Assembly: GCA_020851635.1 (NCBI GenBank)
Contig: JADZCJ010000042.1
Location: forward strand, 1 to 47,601
Length of the DNA: 47,601 nucleotides
Reading direction: 5' to 3'
Source of the DNA: Anaerolineae bacterium
GTDB lineage: Bacteria > Chloroflexota > Anaerolineae > UBA4142 > SHND01
Below, in pieces: positions 44,117-47,601 of the stretch; within the stretch, counting starts at the first letter, position 1; each line of letters starts with the position of its first letter. The notes under the pieces were generated by a model. It did not search any database. It was given only the letters and a program-made list of their open reading frames with translations, and was not told the origin of the DNA. Both the position numbers and the translations under genes were made by a program.

Positions 44117-44210
44117 CGCAACAACCAATTGAAACGATGCTTGCATTCGAAAGCTATGCTGGTATCGTCTTGTCAGATACTTCCCCGCCTCGCTCCCCGT
44201 TCGTTTTTCT

Positions 44211-45719
44211 ATGAATGATCAAATTATAACGCTCGACAAGAACGATACTATCCTGCAGGTCCACTCTAAAATTGAATGGTCCGACGGACGGCGAATCATC
44301 CTTGTCGTTCCGCGCGGCGCCAGGGCGTTGGATGCAGAGCACGAGATGAGACTGCTGCGGCGCTGGGCGGACGAGTATGATGTTCAGGTCGCATTGGTCT
44401 CGACAGCGTACGATGTGAACGAACTGGCGCCTCTTGCCGGGCTGCCGGTTTACTCGTCTGTGGAAAAGGCGGAATCGAGTGAATGGCGCTGGCAACATGA
44501 GGTTGGCAAGTCTGTGCTTGCGCGCTCGACGCCGCTGGACCCCGACGAACCAAAACCATACAAGCCGATCCTTGACCGGCTCGGATTGGCGGGCATCAAA
44601 TTGCTCTTGACCGTTTTGTTGTTTGGAGTAGCCGTTGTCATTCTGGCGGGGACCGCTTCGATTCTGGTTCCGAGCGCGCGCATCACAATAGTGCCCGAAT
44701 CTATCTTGATTAGCGAGTCGGCAGAGGTGATCCTGGATCCCGCTGTCACGACCATAGACCATATCAATGCAATCCTGCCTGCCGCCAACTATCGAGAGGA
44801 AATAAGCGGCACAGTGACCGTCAACACTACACGCCAAGCCACCGCGCCTGCAGAACACGCCACAGGCACTGTCACATTCAGCAATTTGCAGGGCACCGAG
44901 GCGCTCATTCCCATGGGGACGGTTGTTGCGACGACGTCGGGGTTGACACAGCGTTTTTCAACCACAATCACGTCAACCCTGCCCGCGGGTTTTAACGCGC
45001 GCGCCGATGTGCCGGTGCGCGCCATCAAGCCCGGACCCGAGGGCAATGTCCGCCCGCTGCAGGTCAATTTTATTGAAGGTCCCTTGTCGGCGCAGGCGCG
45101 CGTAGTCAATTTGAACGGCATGGGGGGTGGCTCAATCAAAGAGGTCAACATTGTTTCCTTTGACGACCGAGCGACTGCGCGGACAGAGCTGCATGCTGCC
45201 CTCAAACAAAAATCACTCCAAGTCCTGCAGAACGCGGCGGAGGAAAACCTGTATGTTGTCCCCGCGTCGGTCGAGGTGATTGTGCTCGGCGAAGAGTGGG
45301 ACCACCTGGTGGATGACCCATCCGACACCTTGACTCTGAAAATTGACGCGGTTGCAAGCGGAACCTATGCCGACCTGCGAGATTTTGAATCGTTTGCCGA
45401 GCGTCGCCTACAGGGTAAAATACCGCAGGGATACAAGATGCTTCCCGGCACGCTGCGGGTTGAGGCGGACCCGAATGCGCGCACCGAGGGCAGTTCGGTC
45501 ATCCTGAGAGTGCGGGCAGCGCTTTTGGCGACACCGATCATTGATCAATCCAAACTGCTGCAAGACCTGAACGATTTGCCGCTCGCCAAGGCGAGCCAGG
45601 AATTACAGTCCCGCGTTGACCTGGCGAAACCGCCCAAAATCGAAATCACGCCTTCCTGGTGGTCGCGTATGCCCTTTCTGGGGTTTCGCACCGTGCTCTT
45701 TGTCGAGACACCTCAATAA
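44211..45719 (+). CDS. Membrane protein with a baseplate-J-like domain
   Basis: This 502-residue protein has a cytoplasmic N-terminal part of about 125 residues, one membrane helix (about 128-152), and a large outside part. The outer part has the baseplate J/gp47-like pattern IPMGTVVATTSGLTQRFSTT followed by ARADVPVRAIKPGPEGNV and later beta-rich segments. This domain is otherwise known from phage tail and contractile injection baseplates. There are no other phage genes here, and it stands directly before ruvX and mltG, so it is a chromosomal envelope protein. Its function is not known. Confidence 0.75.
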   Translation: MNDQIITLDKNDTILQVHSKIEWSDGRRIILVVPRGARALDAEHEMRLLRRWADEYDVQVALVSTAYDVNELAPLAGLPVYSSVEKAESSEWRWQHEVGKSVLARSTPLDPDEPKPYKPILDRLGLAGIKLLLTVLLFGVAVVILAGTASILVPSARITIVPESILISESAEVILDPAVTTIDHINAILPAANYREEISGTVTVNTTRQATAPAEHATGTVTFSNLQGTEALIPMGTVVATTSGLTQRFSTTITSTLPAGFNARADVPVRAIKPGPEGNVRPLQVNFIEGPLSAQARVVNLNGMGGGSIKEVNIVSFDDRATARTELHAALKQKSLQVLQNAAEENLYVVPASVEVIVLGEEWDHLVDDPSDTLTLKIDAVASGTYADLRDFESFAERRLQGKIPQGYKMLPGTLRVEADPNARTEGSSVILRVRAALLATPIIDQSKLLQDLNDLPLAKASQELQSRVDLAKPPKIEITPSWWSRMPFLGFRTVLFVETPQ

Positions 45720-46139
45720 ATGCGATTTCTTGCGTTGGATGTGGGTAACAAGCGTGTGGGGGTTGCCGTTGGCAGTAGTGAGGCACGGATTGCCACCCCC
45801 CTGACCGTGCTCAAGCGCCGGACCATCGAGCAGGATGTCGCCGCGCTTTTGAAACTCGTCGGCGAATATCAAGTCGAGCAGTTGGTTGTTGGGCTGCCGC
45901 GCAACGCGGACAACACGCCAAGCAAACAGGAACAACTGACCCGTCATTATGCAGAGCAGCTGCAGACCGCGCTGGGTTTGCCCATCATCCTTTTTGACGA
46001 GCGTTACTCGACCGCGGCGGCGATGCAGATTCAACGGTCACGCGGTCTGGATGAAAAGCGCGGGCGCGCCACGCTCGATGCAAACGCGGCGGCAGTGATC
46101 TTGCAAGAGTTTCTTGATTCGTCCGGGACCGAGGGCTAG
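45720..46139 (+). CDS. ruvX: RuvX/YqgF, putative pre-16S rRNA nuclease
   Basis: This 139-residue RNase H-like protein is also called Holliday junction resolvase-like. In E. coli it helps process the 5' end of 16S rRNA. The first acidic site is Asp7 in LALDVGNKRVGVAVG, followed by VVGLPRNADNTPSKQ, FDERYSTAAA, and the final Asp in LDANAAAVILQEFL. It starts immediately after the previous stop codon. Confidence 0.92.
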   Translation: MRFLALDVGNKRVGVAVGSSEARIATPLTVLKRRTIEQDVAALLKLVGEYQVEQLVVGLPRNADNTPSKQEQLTRHYAEQLQTALGLPIILFDERYSTAAAMQIQRSRGLDEKRGRATLDANAAAVILQEFLDSSGTEG

Positions 46140-46185
46140 CGCACGGCGCTTGCGCAATGCTAGCTTCCGGTCTCGATTTTCTCTG

Positions 46186-47394
46186 GTGAAAGATCTCGTA
46201 CGAGCTTTTGTCAAGCTGATTATTATATTTGCCGCGCTGATGATCGTCGGCGTTGTGGTCCTCTATGGTTATCGCATGGCGTTTCCGCCGCAAAGCAGCG
46301 CCTCGACCGCCGCGATCAATTTGCCGCAAATTGATTTTGGACGGTGCGGCGCGCCGGGCGATTCGGGACTCGACCCCACCGATTTGGCGTATTCGTATCA
46401 ATTGGAGCAATACAAGGACTTGATGGACAAGCCCGCCAGTGCTGACAAGGGCGAGGTGAACTTTATCGTTCAAGAGGGGGAATTTCCCGCCGACGTCGCA
46501 ACACGTCTGGAACGCGAAGGATTGATCGAGAATTCGGACGCATTCATTTTGCTTTTGAAATGTCGGCATGCCGCAGAGCGGATTCAGGCGGGCGACCACA
46601 TCATGCGTCGCAACATGACGATGGATGAAGTGATTCTCTCGCTCCAGCGCGGCACGACGCGCGGGGTTGCGATCATCATTCGTCCCGGCTGGCGCGCCGA
46701 ACAGATCGCCGAGTATCTCGACACGGTGAACTTGCCGCAGTTTGACAAGGACCAATTTATGGAAATCGTGAGGTCCGGCGACGCCGAATACTCGTTCTTG
46801 CAAGACCGCAAAGCCAACGCCTCACCCGGGCTGGAGGGTTTTCTTTTCCCCGACACTTATCAGGTGCTGCAGGCGATTGACACCAAGCAATTGGTGAACC
46901 GGCTGCTTTATGAATTTGACCAACGGGTGACGCCCGATATGCGCGCCAAAGCGCAGGAGCAAGGACTGACCCTGCAAGAGGCGATTACACTCGCTTCGAT
47001 TGTCGAGCGCGAAACCGTCAAGCCGGAAGAAGCACCGTTGATTGCAAGCGTTTATCTGAACCGCATCAAAGCGCAGACTTATCTCAATGCGGACCCGACG
47101 GTGCAGTACGCCATCGGCTATGTGCCCGAGACACAACAGTGGTGGAAAACGCCTGTCACTCTCGCCGAATACCAGCACGTTGATTCGCCTTATAACACCT
47201 ATTTGTATCCCGGTTTGCCGCCGGGCCCAATTGCCGAGCCAAGTATGAATTCGATCCAAGCAGTCCTTGAACCCGCCGTGACCGATTACTTTTACTTTTT
47301 GGCGACCGGCGATGGTGGTCATGTCTTTGCGCGAACACTCGAAGAGCACACGGCAAACCTTGCCAAGTACGGATACGAAGTGCCTTCGCAATAA
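46186..47394 (+). CDS. mltG: Endolytic transglycosylase MltG
   Basis: MltG cuts nascent glycan strands of peptidoglycan and sets their length. The protein has an N-terminal membrane helix (about residues 8-28), a LysM-like segment (FIVQEGEFPADVATRLEREG) and the YceG domain with the catalytic Glu in EAITLASIVERETVKPEEA, then LNADPTVQYAIGY and NTYLYPGLPPGPIAEPS. The GTG at 46186 gives 402 residues beginning just before the membrane helix; an in-frame TTG at 46114 overlapping ruvX would add 24 residues. Neither has a strong ribosome-binding site. Confidence 0.9.
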   Translation: MKDLVRAFVKLIIIFAALMIVGVVVLYGYRMAFPPQSSASTAAINLPQIDFGRCGAPGDSGLDPTDLAYSYQLEQYKDLMDKPASADKGEVNFIVQEGEFPADVATRLEREGLIENSDAFILLLKCRHAAERIQAGDHIMRRNMTMDEVILSLQRGTTRGVAIIIRPGWRAEQIAEYLDTVNLPQFDKDQFMEIVRSGDAEYSFLQDRKANASPGLEGFLFPDTYQVLQAIDTKQLVNRLLYEFDQRVTPDMRAKAQEQGLTLQEAITLASIVERETVKPEEAPLIASVYLNRIKAQTYLNADPTVQYAIGYVPETQQWWKTPVTLAEYQHVDSPYNTYLYPGLPPGPIAEPSMNSIQAVLEPAVTDYFYFLATGDGGHVFARTLEEHTANLAKYGYEVPSQ

Positions 47395-47601
47395 TGAAAA
47401 TCCTGATGCTTTCGTGGGAATTCCCGCCGCATCTCGAAGGCGGCTTGGGCGCTCATGTTTCAGAGCTGGTGCCCGCCCTTGCCGCGCAGGGAGTTGATCT
47501 GACAGTCCTTGCCCCTGCATGGAAGGGCGGGGACCCGGTTGAGAAAATCCATGACGCGACGGTGGTTTATCGGATCGAGCCGCCAGTGCGCGTGTTGACC
47601 A
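47394..47601 (+). CDS. GT4/GT5-type glycosyltransferase, partial (cut by the window end)
   Basis: Only the first 69 residues are in the window. They begin KILMLSWEFPPHLEGGLGAH, the N-terminal glycine loop of glycogen-synthase-like and GT4 enzymes. The ATG overlaps the mltG stop by one base (TAATG). Whether this is a glycogen synthase or another glycosyltransferase cannot be decided from this piece. Confidence 0.75.
   Translation, partial: MKILMLSWEFPPHLEGGLGAHVSELVPALAAQGVDLTVLAPAWKGGDPVEKIHDATVVYRIEPPVRVLT

Noticed and set aside
44211-45719. Part of a prophage or contractile injection system
   Set aside because: Apart from the baseplate-J-like domain there are no tail, sheath, tube, capsid or integrase genes nearby, and the neighbours are chromosomal housekeeping genes.
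1-47601. tRNA genes, rRNA genes or CRISPR arrays
   Set aside because: I looked through the gaps between genes on both strands and saw no cloverleaf-type sequence, rRNA segment or regularly spaced repeats; the only repeated element is the pair at 21042 and 44015.

Overview
The window is a 47.6 kb piece of a bacterial chromosome, moderately GC-rich and densely coded, with no rRNA, tRNA, CRISPR array, prophage or complete insertion sequence that I could see. The gene content points to Chloroflexota, probably class Anaerolineae: a type 2 isopentenyl-diphosphate isomerase, a LytR-CpsA-Psr protein and a sortase without any LPS genes, a membrane baseplate-J-like protein next to ruvX and mltG, and a NurA nuclease. 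This placement is inference from gene content, not from a marker phylogeny.

Layout. (1) 201-7094, plus strand: a complete phosphate module pstS-pstC-pstA-pstB-phoU-phoB-phoR, i.e. high-affinity phosphate import plus its two-component control. (2) 20941-7135, minus strand: a tightly packed operon of about 13.8 kb starting with uridine kinase and a solo HepT-like protein, then a flippase, a Gfo/Idh oxidoreductase, an ATP-grasp ligase, a methyltransferase, a DegT aminotransferase, a GT2 enzyme, and a run of five GT4 glycosyltransferases interrupted by a second methyltransferase. Most junctions are 4-base ATGA overlaps. It looks like synthesis and export of a surface glycan containing an amino sugar. 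(3) 21179-24190, plus strand: acyl-CoA ligase and hemW. (4) 26282-24218, minus strand: idi2 and a short-chain prenyl diphosphate synthase. (5) 26505-27741, plus strand: acyl carrier protein and two small proteins, one of which is a free-standing alpha-amylase-type C-terminal domain. (6) 29166-27814, minus: LCP protein. (7) 29320-37419, plus: an orphan Mrp/NuoN-like membrane protein, a SIMPL-domain protein, NurA, an RlmI-type methyltransferase, then a LON-domain protein, mobA, tatA and moeA as one set. (8) 41080-37476, minus: sortase, tyrosyl-tRNA synthetase, a CPBP membrane protease and a small helical protein. (9) 41253-47601, plus: alaS, a baseplate-J-like membrane protein, ruvX, mltG and the start of another glycosyltransferase.

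The points most worth a second look are a dispersed structured repeat found in the 5' leader of the acyl-CoA ligase gene and again fused to the end of alaS with perfect 20-bp inverted ends; a tyrosyl-tRNA synthetase whose HIGH signature reads TIGN; a partnerless HepT homologue whose catalytic His is Tyr; a stand-alone amylase C-domain gene coupled to an unknown small gene; and several promoters whose -10 box lies only 8-9 bases before the start codon, which implies leaderless mRNAs. No gene-free stretch exceeds 300 bases; the longest are 1227-1508 and 20942-21178, both described.
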